Source of the DNA: an uncultured Lachnospiraceae bacterium
Lineage (GTDB): Bacteria; Bacillota; Clostridia; Lachnospirales; Lachnospiraceae
Length of the DNA: 34,650 nucleotides
Reading direction: 5' to 3'
NCBI GenBank assembly: GCA_902781325.1
Contig: CACZJD010000027.1
Coordinates: forward strand, 1-34,650
Position numbers and translations under genes: made by a program. The notes beneath the pieces are model-generated. The model made no database searches. It was not told the DNA's origin and saw nothing but the letters and a program-made list of their open reading frames with translations. Shown here one piece after another: positions 6,957 to 15,758 of this stretch. Each line of letters begins with the position of its first letter. Position 1 is the stretch's first letter.

Positions 6957-9900
6957 TCAGGCTTCTGTATCTATTTCAATCTCGCTTCCGTTCTTTGTTT
7001 TCTTCACCCTGATCTGCTGAGGAATGTTCTCCATGAGTTCTTCCCGGTGGCTGATGATGCCGACCAGCTTATTGGCTCCCGAGAGATTCACCAGTATATC
7101 CATGGCGTTTTCAATAGATTTTCTGTCGAGTGTACCGAATCCCTCGTCCACAAACAGTGCGTCCATCTGGATACCTCCGAGATTCGAAGACACGGTGTCC
7201 GATAGGCCAAGCGCAAGACTCAGAGAAGCCTTAAAACTCTCGCCGCCGGACAAATTTCCAACCGGCCTTCTGTGCCCCGTATAATTGTCCAGCACCTCCA
7301 GATTGAGGAAGGTATTGCTTCTCTTCCCAAGGGAATCCTCCTGCCTGTAGAGTTCATACTGGCCGTCGCTCATAGGCTTAAGTCTTCTGTTTGCCGCCGC
7401 TATGATCCCATCGAACCCGGACGCCTGAATATACTGCTCCAAAGTGATCTTTCCGTTTCCGGTCTGTCCTCTCACAAGGCTGTAAAGTCTTGCGTGCACC
7501 GCGTATTTCCTGCAGGCTTCCTCGTATTTTTCGCGCTGACCGATTATACTCTCCAGCTTTTCTTCATTTGTAAGGATCCTGTAGCTGATCACACCGGCAT
7601 TTTTTCTGAGTTGTTCCACCAATTCGCTCTGTGCCTGAACCACTGTTCTGAGTTCCTCCACATCAACAGGAACTCTGTCTTTTGCCTCTTCTTCTGCCTC
7701 TTTAAGCCGGGCTTTGTTCGTCTCCACCTTCTGCCGATAGTCGTTTATGGCCTTTTCTGCCGCGGCGATCTCCTTCTCCGTGACGGCATAACTCATCATC
7801 TCCTCATCAGAAGTAAACTTGTGTTCAGCCAGCGTCTTGTTCAATTCCCCCCTGAGCTTTTCCTCTTCTTTCTTCAGAGCGTCGAGGTTTTCCTGCAGTG
7901 TGGTGATCGTTGCCCTCAGTGCCGCGACTTTCTTATCCGCATCCTGACTGCACTTCGCTGCATCCTCGATCGCCTTCAAGATCCCGGCAGCTTCTGCGGA
8001 AGCCTTATCGCGCTCCGTCCTGGCAGCTTTCCAATCTGCGAACATCAAGTCTCCGATCGCCTTAAGTTCTGTCTCACACTGTACGATATCCGTCTCATTT
8101 TTCTGTTTCTTCGCGACGAAACTCTCTTTGGCCGCTTTGAGATTTTCCGTCTCTTCTTCCTGCGCTTTGTCCAAAGCCTCTCTGGCCGTTTTCAGTTTAA
8201 GGCATTCGCTGCCGAGCACTGAGAGCTGTTTGCACGCGGAATCATGCTCCGACTCTGCTTCGGTCTTCGCAGCATCAAATGCTTCCAGAAGTTCCTTGCG
8301 TCTGACAGATTTCCAGTCCTTATCATCTCCTGTCTGCGAGCGGCTTACAAGGCATTCGATTACCGCTTCCTGAAGCCACTTTCCGCTCTCCACCGCTGCT
8401 GTCCTTGCGCTCTCGGCTTCCACCATTGCCGCGTTTTTTTTCTCCTGAAGCCCGTCCTTGGCTGCCTTGAGGCTCTTAAGTTCCTCCTCCGTCACTGACT
8501 CGGGCGGAAGCACGGCAAGCTCCGGATGATGCACCGATCCGCATACCGGACATTTCTGCCCTTCCGTGAGACCTGACGCCAGAATCCCTGCTCTGCAGCT
8601 CTCCAGGATCCTCTCAGCTTCCGTGTGTTTTATGACGGCTTTATCATAGGATTCGCGTGCTCTTGCGTAAATCTCTCTTTTCTTGTAGAAATCCCTCTCT
8701 TTATCCAGCAGCGCAGGCAGCTGTTCATCAGCAATACGATGCATTTTGTTCTTCAGTTCCCGAAGAGTCTGCTCCTTTGTCTGCAGTGCAGCAAGTTCAT
8801 CCGGTTTGCCCCCAAGAGCCTCAATACTACCTTTTAGTTGAACGATTCTTTCAGCGAGCTCTTTTTCGTCCCTCTCGATCTTTTCTCCCTGCTTCTTCAA
8901 AACAGCAGTATTTTGGCGCAGTTTAATAAGAGTTGCTGACAGTTCCTCTCTTCGCTGATAGGCCGGCTCCGCCTCCGTGATCTTATCCGCTTTTCTCTGC
9001 AGAACATCTGCCGTTTCCTTCTTCTGCTGCACGGTTTCCAATGCAGCCTTCGCTTCACCGGCTTTTTCGACTGCCTTCACAAGAGTCCCCCCGGTATCGC
9101 TTATCTTCCTCTCAGCAGCTGCTCTTTCAGCGGATTTACCGCTCCAGTTATCGTATAGAGGGTATACTTTTCTCCTTGCGTCTTTTTGCCTGTTAAGAAT
9201 GACTTCCTTCTTCTCAAGCTCCGGTTTCAGAGCGTCAAACGCATTCTTCTCATTTCGCAAGGCAACAGCCTTCTCCAGAATGCTGTTGTTAGTCTCCGCT
9301 GTGGCAAGCTCCGCTTTTACCTTGTCCAGCTTTTCTGCCGCGTCCGCAAGCTCTTTGTCTTTACTCTCAAGTTTTTTTCTGTCCGCTTCCAGGATTTTTC
9401 CTATCAGATCCAGCATCTCTCCGGTGTTCCAGGCGCTTCCCGATCTGCCTGCCCGCAGCTGCAGCTGAGCCAGTTCCTCCGCGAGTTCATCTGTCCCGTC
9501 TGTGTCCACATCGCCAAAATATTGAACAATGCTGTTCTCTGCCTTGGCCTTTTCCCTATAGCTCTCATCCATGCGGTCCTTAAGCCGGAATTCGATATTT
9601 TTGTAACCGCCGGTCAGAAAGATCGTCCTGAGGATCTCTGTTCTCTCCTCTGTCCTGGCATTGAGAAGGTTCCAGAACTCTCCCTGCGCGATCATCGCGA
9701 TCTGCTTGAACTGCTTCTCATCTATATTGAGAAGCTCTATTACTGCAGCGTTAACATTGCTCAGCCCTTCGACCGGCGTTTTGCCCTCTTCATACAGTAC
9801 GGCCTTTTCTTTCTCTGAGACTGTCCCTGTTCCCCGCAGTTTCTTTCTCTCATAGCCGGGCCGCCTCCACACATGGTACTTCTTCCCCTGGTGAGTGAAA

Positions 9901-10148
9901 TAAAAGTCCACGAAACTATCGACACTATCCTTTGCGTATTCACTCCTGAGATTCTTTGTATCTCTGTAAGTTCCGCTGGTAGTGCCGTACAGGGCGAAGC
10001 AGATCGCGTCAAAGATCGTGGTCTTGCCCGCGCCAGTGTCTCCGGAGATCAGAAAGAGTCCCCGCTCCTCAAACTGCTCAAAATCTATTTCCGGCATCGT
10101 CTCCGCGTAGGGACCAAATGCGCTGATCACTAATTTAGTCGGTCTCAT
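6957..10148 (-). CDS. sbcC: SbcC, ATPase subunit of the SbcCD (Mre11-Rad50-type) nuclease
   Basis: This is an SMC-like ATPase of 1063 residues that, with SbcD, opens and cuts DNA hairpins and processes blocked DNA ends. The N-terminal ATPase lobe has Walker A GDTGAGKT (36-43). Two long coiled-coil arms, rich in A/E/K/L heptads, run from about 190 to 890. The zinc hook CPVC (533-536) at the apex mediates dimerisation. The C-terminal lobe carries the ABC signature LSGGE (966-970) and Walker B LFVDEGFG around D1001. Length and architecture are normal. It overlaps sbcD by 14 nt, so translation is probably coupled and the subunits made together. Confidence 0.97.
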   Translation of the reverse strand: MRPTKLVISAFGPYAETMPEIDFEQFEERGLFLISGDTGAGKTTIFDAICFALYGTTSGTYRDTKNLRSEYAKDSVDSFVDFYFTHQGKKYHVWRRPGYERKKLRGTGTVSEKEKAVLYEEGKTPVEGLSNVNAAVIELLNIDEKQFKQIAMIAQGEFWNLLNARTEERTEILRTIFLTGGYKNIEFRLKDRMDESYREKAKAENSIVQYFGDVDTDGTDELAEELAQLQLRAGRSGSAWNTGEMLDLIGKILEADRKKLESKDKELADAAEKLDKVKAELATAETNNSILEKAVALRNEKNAFDALKPELEKKEVILNRQKDARRKVYPLYDNWSGKSAERAAAERKISDTGGTLVKAVEKAGEAKAALETVQQKKETADVLQRKADKITEAEPAYQRREELSATLIKLRQNTAVLKKQGEKIERDEKELAERIVQLKGSIEALGGKPDELAALQTKEQTLRELKNKMHRIADEQLPALLDKERDFYKKREIYARARESYDKAVIKHTEAERILESCRAGILASGLTEGQKCPVCGSVHHPELAVLPPESVTEEELKSLKAAKDGLQEKKNAAMVEAESARTAAVESGKWLQEAVIECLVSRSQTGDDKDWKSVRRKELLEAFDAAKTEAESEHDSACKQLSVLGSECLKLKTAREALDKAQEEETENLKAAKESFVAKKQKNETDIVQCETELKAIGDLMFADWKAARTERDKASAEAAGILKAIEDAAKCSQDADKKVAALRATITTLQENLDALKKEEEKLRGELNKTLAEHKFTSDEEMMSYAVTEKEIAAAEKAINDYRQKVETNKARLKEAEEEAKDRVPVDVEELRTVVQAQSELVEQLRKNAGVISYRILTNEEKLESIIGQREKYEEACRKYAVHARLYSLVRGQTGNGKITLEQYIQASGFDGIIAAANRRLKPMSDGQYELYRQEDSLGKRSNTFLNLEVLDNYTGHRRPVGNLSGGESFKASLSLALGLSDTVSSNLGGIQMDALFVDEGFGTLDRKSIENAMDILVNLSGANKLVGIISHREELMENIPQQIRVKKTKNGSEIEIDTEA

Positions 10149-11292
10149 CGATAACTCCCGCCTCCTTTGCGGCTTCTCTCATGACCAGCATCTCCTCTTC
10201 GCTGATCTCGCAGCCGTACATCTTTTTGTAGAAGTCGCCGATCAGTTCGTCAAAAGACTTCTGCTCCGCGATCGCTGTGATATCGATCCGGTCTATCTCC
10301 CTTGTGCGGGAATTGTCATAATCGATCCTGATCGTATTGGGGTAGACCTGCTGCATGATGCCCATAGCATCGTCAATAATATCTTCATCCGTTAGTGTGG
10401 CGTAGATAAAATCCTCCGGCCGCGTGATATTCTCCTTATCCAGAAGTTTCCTGATCGGTCCCTTCAGGTGCCTGAGATCCCTCATGGGCTTTAGATTCAC
10501 GAGCTCAATATCAACCTCGCCCTTTTTCCCCAGTGTGATCACCGGAACTGACTTGTCGCAGTGAACTTCACTGAGGGAATACTTGAGCGGAGACCCACTG
10601 TAGCGCACCTCATCTCTTCCCACTCCCTGCGGCGAATGAATATGTCCAAGCGCCGCATAATCAAATCCGTCAAAACAGTCATACCCGATCTTTTCCACCA
10701 GCCCTACGCTGAGAGTACCTGCGCTCTCTGATCCTCCAAGTTCCGGGTCAGCACCTTTGCCGGCTACAAATTGGTGCGCCACTATGATATTTCTCCTTTC
10801 GAAGTCAATATCCGCGTGCCGCAGGATGGCTCTTACCGCCTCATCATAGTTCTCGATCTTCTCCTCCGGATAAAAGTGCCTGACCTGAGAAGCCTTAACA
10901 AAAGGCAGCAGATAAATGTCCGCTTCTCCGTATTCGTCGATCACTGTCTGCCTGTAAAGCATTCCCATAAACTTCGCTGCTATATAAATATGGCTGGCTT
11001 CAAAAAGGCTGCTTCCATACCCCAGGCGGTCGTCTGAGTCATGATTCCCGCTGATCATAAAAGTCTTCACTTTTTTGGCCGCGAGATTTTTCAGGAAATA
11101 ATCCAGCAGATTTGTCGCGGACTCACTCGGGACAGCTCTATCGTATACGTCCCCTGCGATCAGAACGCCGTCTATCTCCCTTTTATCAATGATCTCAAGG
11201 ATCCGGTCCAAAATATACTTCTGGTCTTCGTAAAGATCAAAATCGCCGAGCGATTTGCCTAAGTGAAGATCTCCCAAATGAATCAGTTTCAT
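10135..11292 (-). CDS. sbcD: SbcD, nuclease subunit of SbcCD
   Basis: This is a Mre11-like metallophosphoesterase of 385 residues providing the Mn2+-dependent exo/endonuclease activity of SbcCD. The phosphoesterase motifs appear in order: GDLHLGKS (D8, H10), AGDVYDR (D48), SGNHDSDD (N83, H84, D85), a later AHQF motif and GHIHSPQ. The C-terminal part is the SbcC-binding and capping region. The ATG has TGGAGG about 10 nt upstream. It is the first gene of a two-gene operon with sbcC, downstream of a candidate extended -10 promoter and separated from hydA by a strong terminator. Confidence 0.97.
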   Translation of the reverse strand: MKLIHLGDLHLGKSLGDFDLYEDQKYILDRILEIIDKREIDGVLIAGDVYDRAVPSESATNLLDYFLKNLAAKKVKTFMISGNHDSDDRLGYGSSLFEASHIYIAAKFMGMLYRQTVIDEYGEADIYLLPFVKASQVRHFYPEEKIENYDEAVRAILRHADIDFERRNIIVAHQFVAGKGADPELGGSESAGTLSVGLVEKIGYDCFDGFDYAALGHIHSPQGVGRDEVRYSGSPLKYSLSEVHCDKSVPVITLGKKGEVDIELVNLKPMRDLRHLKGPIRKLLDKENITRPEDFIYATLTDEDIIDDAMGIMQQVYPNTIRIDYDNSRTREIDRIDITAIAEQKSFDELIGDFYKKMYGCEISEEEMLVMREAAKEAGVIDETD

Positions 11293-11350
11293 GAAAACGA
11301 TGCCTCCATGTAATCTCTTGCAGTCAAGTCGTTGCCGCTAACTTCTTACC

Positions 11351-11359
11351 ATTATAGCA
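11351..11359 (-). promoter_or_regulatory. Extended -10 promoter of sbcDC
   Basis: On the minus strand TATAAT (11351-11356) is preceded by TG and one base, forming TGCTATAAT, an extended -10. No good -35 is seen at 17 bp. The predicted leader is about 50 nt. Confidence 0.55.
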
Positions 11360-11390
11360 TTGTCGTTCAGAAGCTTTATATATCAAGGCA

Positions 11391-11421
11391 AAAAAATGCG
11401 CCCGTTACCGGGCGCATTTTT
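11391..11421 (-). terminator. Rho-independent terminator after hydA
   Basis: A perfect 13-bp stem, AAAAATGCGCCCG with CGGGCGCATTTTT (11392-11404 and 11409-11421), closes a 4-nt loop and ends in six T on the minus strand. It lies 26 nt after the hydA stop. Confidence 0.92.
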
Positions 11422-11446
11422 CGGATCAGACATATCGTCTGGTTTT

Positions 11447-13198
11447 TTACATCATTCCTCTTGCTGTATAAGTTGTGTGAAGCAGACTGTGAGCTTTCGC
11501 CTTGCCGGGCTTCTCGAGGAACTCGTCGTAGAGCTTCTGTACCACAGGGCTCTCGTGAGAGCATCTGAGGTCATTGCCCTTGTCCGCATCGTAAAGGACC
11601 TGAGATCTGAGAGACTTAAGATCTACATAGTTGCGGACGCTGTCGCTCTGTACCGGCTGTCCGCCGCCGTTGATGCAGCCGCCGGGGCAGGCCATGATCT
11701 CGATGAAGAGATACTTCTTCTCGCCGCTCTTGACCATTTCAACGACCTTTCTTGCATTTGCAAGGCCGCTTGCTACGCAGACGTCAACCTCTGCTCCGTT
11801 GATCCTGTAGGTAGCTTCCTTGATGCCGGGGATTCCGCGGACATCCATGAAGTCGATCTTCTCATTGGTTCCGTCGAGGATGTTGGCCGCTGTACGAAGG
11901 GCAGCTTCCATAACACCGCCGGTTGCACCGAAGATCTTGCCTGCGCCGGATGCGATCGCGAAGGGATCGTCGAACTCCTCGCCCTTGAGATCCTTGAAGG
12001 AGATACCGGCTCCCTTGATCATTCTGGACAGCTCTCTTGTGGTGATCGCCACATCGACATCCGGAATTCCGCGGGTTGAAAGCTCAGGTCTGGAGACCTC
12101 GAACTTCTTGGCGGTGCAAGGGATAACAGAAACAACATACAGATCCTTGGGATCGATGTGGTTCTTCTGGCAGTAGTAGCTCTTAAGGAGCGCTCCGAAC
12201 ATTCCCTGCGGGGATTTGCAGGTGGACAGATTCGGAAGCATCTCGGGATAATAGTGCTCCATGAACTTGATCCAGCCGGGGCAGCAGGATGTGAACATCG
12301 GCAGCGGAGGCTTGTCAAGCTTATTGGAAGTAATACGGCTGATCAGCTCGTTTGCTTCTTCCAGGATCGTAAGGTCAGCAGTGACGTTCATGTTGAACAC
12401 CTTGACGTCGCCGAGCATTCTGATCGCCTGGACCATCTTGTCTTCCACATGGGTTCCCGGAGGCATGTCAAAACATTCACCCAGCGTAGCCGCGATGGAA
12501 GGAGCGGTGAAGAATACCACCTGCTTCTTGGGATCCGCGATAGCGTCCCATACCTCGTCGATATTGCTCTTCTCATACAGAGCGCCGACAGGACAGGAGA
12601 CGATGCACTGTCCGCAGCCGACACAGGTCGTGGTATCCAGGCCCTGATCGAAAGGAGAACCGACGCGTACGTCGAAGCCTCTTCTGATCTGTCCGATTGC
12701 TCCGATTCCCTGCACGTTGTTGCAGGTGGAGACGCAGCGCAGACACTGGATGCACTTGTTATTGTCGCGGACTACATAAGGTGTGGAATCGTCGATCTCA
12801 TACTTGGGCTCGTCGTCCTTGAAGTGATCTTCGTCAATACCGTAGTCATACGCGAGTTTCTGCAGTTCGCAGTGATTGCCTCTCACGCAGGAAAGACATT
12901 TCTTGTGGTGCGTGGAAAGGATCAGCTCGATGGTGGTCTTTCTGGAAGCACGTACAGTTGCTGTATTTGTGAGAACCTCCAGGCCCTCTTCTACAGGATA
13001 GGTGCACGCAGCTGTAAGGCCGCGTCTTCCCTTGATCTCAACAACGCATACGCGGCAGGCGCCGATGCAGTTGATGTCCTTGAGGTAGCAGAGTGAAGGG
13101 ATCTCGATGTTGACCGATTTGGCTGCCTGAAGGACTGTGGTGCCCTCCGGGACAGTGACCGGGATATTATTAATCTTTAAATTGATCATTTTCTTCAT
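11447..13198 (-). CDS. hydA: [FeFe] hydrogenase catalytic subunit HydA (HndD-like, multimeric NAD-linked)
   Basis: This is the H2-forming subunit, 583 residues. The N-terminus holds a plant-type [2Fe-2S] site (C37, C48, C51, C65), then a His-ligated [4Fe-4S] (H97, C101, C104, C110) and two ferredoxin [4Fe-4S] clusters (C149/152/155/159 and C192/195/198/202). The H-cluster domain has TSCCPGW (proton-relay C305, ligand C306), PCTAKK (C361) and MACPGGC (C504, C508). The small-subunit-like C-terminus ends without the extra [2Fe-2S] domain of Thermotoga HydA, so it resembles HndD. The residue two before C361 is Ile rather than the usual Met. AAGGAGG precedes the ATG, 14 nt after hydB. With HydB and HydC it should couple NADH and ferredoxin to H2, as in electron-bifurcating hydrogenases; bifurcation itself is inferred from family. 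Confidence 0.96.
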   Translation of the reverse strand: MKKMINLKINNIPVTVPEGTTVLQAAKSVNIEIPSLCYLKDINCIGACRVCVVEIKGRRGLTAACTYPVEEGLEVLTNTATVRASRKTTIELILSTHHKKCLSCVRGNHCELQKLAYDYGIDEDHFKDDEPKYEIDDSTPYVVRDNNKCIQCLRCVSTCNNVQGIGAIGQIRRGFDVRVGSPFDQGLDTTTCVGCGQCIVSCPVGALYEKSNIDEVWDAIADPKKQVVFFTAPSIAATLGECFDMPPGTHVEDKMVQAIRMLGDVKVFNMNVTADLTILEEANELISRITSNKLDKPPLPMFTSCCPGWIKFMEHYYPEMLPNLSTCKSPQGMFGALLKSYYCQKNHIDPKDLYVVSVIPCTAKKFEVSRPELSTRGIPDVDVAITTRELSRMIKGAGISFKDLKGEEFDDPFAIASGAGKIFGATGGVMEAALRTAANILDGTNEKIDFMDVRGIPGIKEATYRINGAEVDVCVASGLANARKVVEMVKSGEKKYLFIEIMACPGGCINGGGQPVQSDSVRNYVDLKSLRSQVLYDADKGNDLRCSHESPVVQKLYDEFLEKPGKAKAHSLLHTTYTARGMM

Positions 13199-13212
13199 GT
13201 TAAGATCCCTCC

Positions 13213-15108
13213 TTAGTCCATGTAGACTGCGCCGAACTTACAGTTCTGCTTGCAGAGTCCGCACTTGATACATACATTCTTGTCGATATGATGAGGCTCC
13301 TTAACCTTGCCGCTGATCGCGCCGACAGGGCAGTTCCTCGAGCAGAGCGTGCAGCCCTTGCACTTCTCGGGATCGATGACATAGTGCAGCAGATCTTTAC
13401 ATTTCTTAGCCGCGCATCTCTTGTCCACAATGTGCTCCACATATTCCTCACGGAAATACCTGAGTGTGGAGACGACAGGGTTGGAAGCTGTCTGTCCAAG
13501 AGCGCACAGGCAGGAAACCTTCATATGCGCTGCCAGCTCTTCGATCTTGTCGAGTTCTTCCATTGTGGCAGTGCCCTTTGTGATATCGTCGAGCATATGG
13601 AGCAGACGCTTTGTTCCGATTCTGCAGGGAGAACATTTACCGCAGGACTCCTCGCAGGTGAACTCAAGATAGAACTTGGCGATATCCACCATACATGTGT
13701 CTTCGTCCATGATGATCAGTCCGCCGGATCCCATCATGGAACCGATTCTCTGAAGGCTCTCGTAGTCGATAGGCGTGTCAATATGAACGGACGGAATACA
13801 TCCGCCGGAAGGACCGCCGGTCTGGGCTGCCTTGAACTTCTTGCCGTTCGGGATGCCGCCGCCGATCTCCTCAATGATCTCGCGAAGTGTCGTTCCCATA
13901 GGAACTTCCACAAGACCTACGTTTGTGATCTTTCCGCCAAGAGCGAAAACCTTGGTGCCCTTGGAGGTCTCAGTTCCGATGGAAGAATACCACTCCGCGC
14001 CCTTTCTAATGATCTGCGCGACGTTTGCATAAGTCTCAACGTTATTGAGAACGGTAGGCTTCTTGAAAAGACCTTCCACTGCGGGGAACGGAGGTCTCGG
14101 ACGAGGCTCGCCGCGCTTTCCTTCGATGGAAGTCATAAGCGCTGTCTCCTCGCCGCAGACGAACGCGCCTGCGCCGAGACGGATCTCGATATCAAAGTTA
14201 AAGCCGGTTCCGAAGATATCCTTGCCAAGAAGACCATATTCTCTGGCCTGCTTGATCGCGATCTTAAGTCTCTCGACTGCGATCGGATACTCAGCACGGA
14301 CATAAACATAACCCTGGCTCGCGCCAATGGTATAACCTGCGATCGCCATTGCTTCGAGAACTGCGTGCGGATCGCCTTCAAGGATAGAACGATCCATGAA
14401 TGCGCCCGGATCGCCTTCATCAGCGTTGCAGCATACATACTTGATATCAGACTTTGTGGCTTTACAGAAAGCCCATTTCCTGCCTGTCGGGAAGCCTGCG
14501 CCTCCACGGCCGCGAAGACCGGAAGCGAGCATTACGTCGATGACCTGGTCCTGAGTCATGCTCGTCAGCACCTTGTGAAGCGCTGCATAACCGTCCAGTG
14601 CAATGTATTCCTCGATATTCTCGGGATCGATCACGCCGCAGTTACGCAGTGCGATTCTCATCTGCTTGGCATAGAAATTGGTCTGGCTCAGAGGAAGGAT
14701 CTCTCCGTCTTCGTGAACTGTCTCAGGATAAAGAAGATCTTTGCAGATAGAGCCCTTGATGATGTGCTCGTCAATGATCCTCTTGGCTCCCTCGGGCGTT
14801 GTCTGGGAATAGAAAGCGCCTTCAGGATAAACGATAACGACAGGGCCGAGTGCGCAAAGTCCAAAGCAGCCTGTCTTAACGATAAGAACATCTGTAAGTC
14901 CTTTCGCTTTGATCTCTTTCTCGAGCGCGTCGCAAACTTTGTGGCTTCCGGAGGAAGTACATCCGGTACCGCCGCAGACAAGGATCTGTTTGCGATAAGC
15001 TGTGTGCTTAGCCATTTCTTCCGCCTTGGATGCTACCAGTCTGCGGACCATGACCAGCTCTCTGTTCTTTTCCTTGATCTGCATGAGCTTTTCATATGTC
15101 ATTGTCAT
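13213..15108 (-). CDS. hydB: HydB, NAD(H)/FMN-binding subunit of the [FeFe] hydrogenase
   Basis: This is a NuoF-like flavoprotein of 631 residues where NAD(H) exchanges electrons via FMN. The N-terminal thioredoxin-like [2Fe-2S] domain has C45, C50, C81 and C85. The central NuoF core has GLRGRGGAGFPTG (FMN/NAD glycine-rich loop), GAGAFVCGEETAL and ESCGKCSPCRIGT ([4Fe-4S]). The C-terminus carries two ferredoxin clusters (CKGCTLCSRNC and CIKCGLCKQNC). This N- and C-terminal extension pattern is that of bifurcating HydB/HndC. GAGGAGG sits within the last codons of hydC and the gap is 3 nt, so translation is probably coupled. Confidence 0.96.
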   Translation of the reverse strand: MTMTYEKLMQIKEKNRELVMVRRLVASKAEEMAKHTAYRKQILVCGGTGCTSSGSHKVCDALEKEIKAKGLTDVLIVKTGCFGLCALGPVVIVYPEGAFYSQTTPEGAKRIIDEHIIKGSICKDLLYPETVHEDGEILPLSQTNFYAKQMRIALRNCGVIDPENIEEYIALDGYAALHKVLTSMTQDQVIDVMLASGLRGRGGAGFPTGRKWAFCKATKSDIKYVCCNADEGDPGAFMDRSILEGDPHAVLEAMAIAGYTIGASQGYVYVRAEYPIAVERLKIAIKQAREYGLLGKDIFGTGFNFDIEIRLGAGAFVCGEETALMTSIEGKRGEPRPRPPFPAVEGLFKKPTVLNNVETYANVAQIIRKGAEWYSSIGTETSKGTKVFALGGKITNVGLVEVPMGTTLREIIEEIGGGIPNGKKFKAAQTGGPSGGCIPSVHIDTPIDYESLQRIGSMMGSGGLIIMDEDTCMVDIAKFYLEFTCEESCGKCSPCRIGTKRLLHMLDDITKGTATMEELDKIEELAAHMKVSCLCALGQTASNPVVSTLRYFREEYVEHIVDKRCAAKKCKDLLHYVIDPEKCKGCTLCSRNCPVGAISGKVKEPHHIDKNVCIKCGLCKQNCKFGAVYMD

Positions 15109-15111
15109 GGC

Positions 15112-15603
15112 TTACACCTCCTCGTAGTAGGAATCAATAATCTTAACTGCGGATTCCGGTGTGCATTTGCCGTAAACTTCGCCGTCGACAGTCATGACGG
15201 GTGCAAGTCCGCAAGCGCCAAGACAGCGGCAGCTGTCAATGGAGAAGAAGCCGTCAGGCGTGCATTCTCCCGCCTTGATCCCGAGGCGATCCTCGATCGC
15301 GGCAAGGATCTTGTCTGCCCCCTTAACATAGCAGGCTGTGCCGAGACATACACTTACAGTATGCTCTCCCTTAGGTGTCAGTGTGAACTGTGAATAGAAT
15401 GTAGCGACGCCAAATACCTGTGAGAGCGGCACATTCATCTCCTGCGCGATGATCTCCTGCACTTCCCTGGGCAGATATCCGTAAATACCCTGCGCCTCCT
15501 GAAGTACCGGCATCATAGCGCCGGGCTGGTCCTTGTGCTTCCTGATAAACTTCCGAAGCTCGCGTTCCTGTTTGGGTGTTCCCCGAAAAGCCAAAACAGC
15601 CAT
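15112..15603 (-). CDS. hydC: HydC, NuoE-like [2Fe-2S] subunit of the [FeFe] hydrogenase
   Basis: This is a thioredoxin-like ferredoxin subunit of 163 residues carrying electrons next to HydB. Ligands are C86-x4-C91 and C127-x3-C131 (CLGTAC and CRCLGAC). The N-terminal helical part has the family stretch MPVLQEAQGIYGYLP. The frame stays open to a TTG at 15660, but the ATG at 15603 is chosen because its product begins where family members begin (MA..F.GTP). No Shine-Dalgarno sequence is visible before it, unlike every other gene here, and the candidate promoter lies so close that the leader would be only about 10 nt. It is the first gene of hydCBA. Confidence 0.92.
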   Translation of the reverse strand: MAVLAFRGTPKQERELRKFIRKHKDQPGAMMPVLQEAQGIYGYLPREVQEIIAQEMNVPLSQVFGVATFYSQFTLTPKGEHTVSVCLGTACYVKGADKILAAIEDRLGIKAGECTPDGFFSIDSCRCLGACGLAPVMTVDGEVYGKCTPESAVKIIDSYYEEV

Positions 15604-15613
15604 TTTGTATGTT

Positions 15614-15631
15614 TTGTTAATTTTACAGCAA
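15614..15631. promoter_or_regulatory. Rex-like operator at the hydCBA promoter
   Basis: On the plus strand an 18-nt site reads TTGTTAA-TTTT-ACAGCAA. One half matches the Rex consensus (TTGTTAA N4 TTAACAA) fully and the other at 4 of 7. It overlaps the candidate -10 and lies 11 nt before the hydC ATG. Rex represses NADH-linked fermentation genes when the NADH/NAD+ ratio is low. Confidence 0.5.
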
Positions 15632-15649
15632 AACCACTTTAATTGACAG
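15620..15649 (-). promoter_or_regulatory. Candidate promoter of hydCBA
   Basis: On the minus strand CTGTCA (15644-15649), an 18-bp spacer and TAAAAT (15620-15625). The -35 is weak (4 of 6). A second imperfect palindrome, TTGACAGAATTTCGTCAA (15643-15660), covers the -35. Confidence 0.4.
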
Positions 15650-15699
15650 AATTTCGTCAAATATTTGTCATAACTAACTGATTATTCGCTTTTTTGTCC

Positions 15700-15728
15700 A
15701 AAAAAAGAGCACCATCAGGTGCTCTTTT
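15700..15728 (-). terminator. Rho-independent terminator after clpB
   Basis: A perfect 11-bp stem (AAAAGAGCACC at 15703-15713, GGTGCTCTTTT at 15718-15728) with loop ATCA, ending in seven T on the minus strand, 31 nt after the clpB stop. Confidence 0.9.
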
Positions 15729-15758
15729 ACACAAATATACCAAACTCCATTCAGGCGT

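Noticed and set aside
7272..8222. Plus-strand open frame opposite the sbcC coiled coil
   Set aside because: Coiled-coil codon bias (GAA, AAG, GCN) leaves few stops on the opposite strand; there is no RBS or domain.
13288..15393. Plus-strand open frame of about 700 codons opposite hydB and hydC
   Set aside because: It is the reverse of strongly conserved hydrogenase genes, has no plausible RBS or family sequence, and results from codon bias on the real strand.
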